Source of the DNA: Peptococcaceae bacterium
Lineage (GTDB): Bacteria; Bacillota; Desulfitobacteriia; Desulfitobacteriales; Syntrophobotulaceae
Direction: 5' to 3'
Length of the DNA stretch: 6,972 nucleotides
Assembly: GCA_012523535.1 (NCBI GenBank)
Contig: JAAYII010000126.1
Location: forward strand, 1-6,972
Shown here: positions 6,071 through 6,972 of the stretch, piece after piece
Layout: every line of letters starts with the position of its first letter
Position numbering within the stretch: position 1 is the first letter of the stretch
Program-made: the position numbers and the translations under genes
The notes under the pieces: generated by a model
Told to the model about the DNA's origin: nothing
Databases searched by the model: none
The model's input: the letters and a program-made list of their open reading frames with translations, nothing else

Positions 6071-6972
6071 ATGATAACCATTGAAACAGAGAGAGAGATT
6101 AAGATCATGCAAACGTCACCCCAATTGACTTTCCGGGATAAATTGGGTGCCTGGAAAGTCCGGTGGGGCATTAACAGGATGAATTATAAAGTGGAACCGG
6201 GACTTTATCGCCTGGGCAATCCCGGTGAGAATTCCCCTGTTCTGGTTACAGCCAATTACAAAATGACCTTTGACAGTTTACGCAAAGAGTTATCCGAGCT
6301 GGACGCTTGGATACTGGTCCTGGACACCAAGGGGATCAATGTTTGGTGTGCCGCCGGTGCAGGAACATTTGGAACAAAGGAACTTATCAATCGCATGGCG
6401 ATTACCCAGCTTTATAAAGTTGTTACTCACCGAACCCTTATCCTTCCTCAATTAGGAGCACCGGGCGTAAGCGCCCATGAGGTCAAAAAGTATACCGGGT
6501 TCAAGGTTGTTTACGGACCGGTCAGAGCTAAAGATTTAAAAAGATTCATTCGATCGGGGATGAAAGCCACGCCCGAGATGAGAACGGTGAAATTTAATGT
6601 ATATGATCGCCTGGTTTTAACGCCTGTCGAACTTGTGAGCACCGTAAAGCCATCTCTAATGATTTTCGGTGTGCTCTTTTTGTTGAACCTGATTGGTTTG
6701 GGGCCCTTCGGTTTGGTGGATTTTTACGGGTATGTGGGGGCGGTAATTATCGGCTGTGTATTAACGCCGGTATTGCTGCCGCTGATTCCCGGCCGGGCCT
6801 TCGCCTGGAAAGGCTGGCTGTTAGGATTTATTTGGGCTCTCCTGGTTAATTGGCTGAACGGCTGGCCCTTTAATCCCCAATACAGCTTGCTTCAGGCCCT
6901 TGGGTATGTACTAGTCCTTCCTGCAATTTCCGCCTATTTAGCTTTGAATTTTACAGGTTCTTCTACGTACAC
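6071..6972 (+). CDS. hgcA: HgcA-type membrane corrinoid protein (3' end outside window)
   Basis: The frame from ATG 6071 is open to the window edge (300 residues; about 30-45 are probably missing). Residues about 40-185 form a corrinoid-binding domain like that of the corrinoid iron-sulfur protein (PF03599). It includes GNPGENSPVLVTANYKMTFD at 49-68, DAWILVLDTKGINVWCAAGA at 78-97 and HRTLILPQLGAPGVSAHEVK at 120-139. C93 in NVWC is the residue that ligates cobalt in HgcA. Residues about 193-293 hold four hydrophobic helices; HgcA has five, and the final NFTGSSTY looks like the usual lead-in to its C-terminus. Known HgcA transfers a methyl group from the cobamide to Hg(II), with electrons from the ferredoxin HgcB. 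Here the motif continues A97-G instead of the consensus Lys-G. It lies 78 bp after acr3 with no visible promoter or terminator, so ArsR control is plausible. A CdhD/AcsC acetyl-CoA-pathway subunit is unlikely because of the membrane domain. True Hg methylation is unproven without hgcB. Confidence 0.88.
   Translation, partial: MITIETEREIKIMQTSPQLTFRDKLGAWKVRWGINRMNYKVEPGLYRLGNPGENSPVLVTANYKMTFDSLRKELSELDAWILVLDTKGINVWCAAGAGTFGTKELINRMAITQLYKVVTHRTLILPQLGAPGVSAHEVKKYTGFKVVYGPVRAKDLKRFIRSGMKATPEMRTVKFNVYDRLVLTPVELVSTVKPSLMIFGVLFLLNLIGLGPFGLVDFYGYVGAVIIGCVLTPVLLPLIPGRAFAWKGWLLGFIWALLVNWLNGWPFNPQYSLLQALGYVLVLPAISAYLALNFTGSSTY

Noticed and set aside
5732..6112. Minus-strand open frame of 126 codons across the acr3/hgcA junction
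   Set aside because: It overlaps two strongly supported genes, has no family features, and contains no membrane or metal motif.
6270..6455. Plus-strand 61-codon open frame inside the last gene
   Set aside because: It lies in another frame of hgcA, whose own frame carries the corrinoid motif and stays open to the window edge.
6071..6972. Acetyl-CoA pathway corrinoid iron-sulfur protein subunit (CdhD/AcsC type) as the identity of the last gene
   Set aside because: The corrinoid domain is followed by several membrane helices and has the NVWC cap helix, which fits HgcA; CFeSP subunits are soluble.
1..6972. CRISPR array, tRNA, rRNA, insertion sequence or phage attachment site
   Set aside because: No regularly spaced repeats, cloverleaf, rRNA sequence, transposase motifs or terminal inverted repeats were seen on either strand.

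Overview
The window looks like a chromosomal segment of an anaerobic, low-to-moderate G+C, Gram-positive bacterium of the Clostridia, perhaps a Desulfitobacterium/Desulfosporosinus/Dehalobacter-type Peptococcaceae relative. The reasons are strong Shine-Dalgarno sites, a GTG start, AT-rich spacers, a secreted protein with three clostridial CWB2 cell-wall-binding repeats, and an HgcA-type corrinoid protein. HgcA is known from several genera of that group. The genus is an inference.

Layout, all genes on the + strand: (1) the last 48 codons of an unidentified gene (2-148); (2) a 245-bp spacer with a long hairpin (242-311) and a possible promoter; (3) a membrane-anchored calcineurin-like metallophosphoesterase (394-1263); (4) a DMT/EamA-family transporter (1351-2262) whose stop codon lies in a 15-bp in-frame tandem duplication; (5) a large secreted protein (2349-4349) with an HExxH metallopeptidase-like region, a possible Ig/FN3-like domain and three CWB2 repeats, followed by an intrinsic terminator (4403-4451); (6) a compact arsenic-type operon: a near-consensus promoter embedded in ATCGAT palindromes, arsR (4603-4926), acr3 (4916-5992) and a 3'-truncated hgcA-like gene (6071 to the window edge).

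The operon at the right end is the most interesting part. ArsR carries a CxC metal-site motif and probably represses the promoter through the palindromic operator. Acr3 has the conserved Cys and Glu expected of an As(III) efflux carrier. The third gene encodes a corrinoid-binding domain joined to a multi-pass membrane domain, the architecture of HgcA, the mercury-methylation corrinoid protein. Its cap-helix motif reads NVWCAAGAG, with Ala where the published consensus N(V/I)WCA(A/G)GK has Lys. No promoter or terminator is visible between acr3 and this gene, so a metalloid-responsive arsR-acr3-hgcA transcript is plausible. Whether an hgcB ferredoxin gene follows cannot be seen. Two readings are open: a mercury methylator under ArsR control, or an HgcA paralogue with another, perhaps arsenic-linked, corrinoid role.

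No tRNA, rRNA, CRISPR array, transposase or attachment site was recognised.
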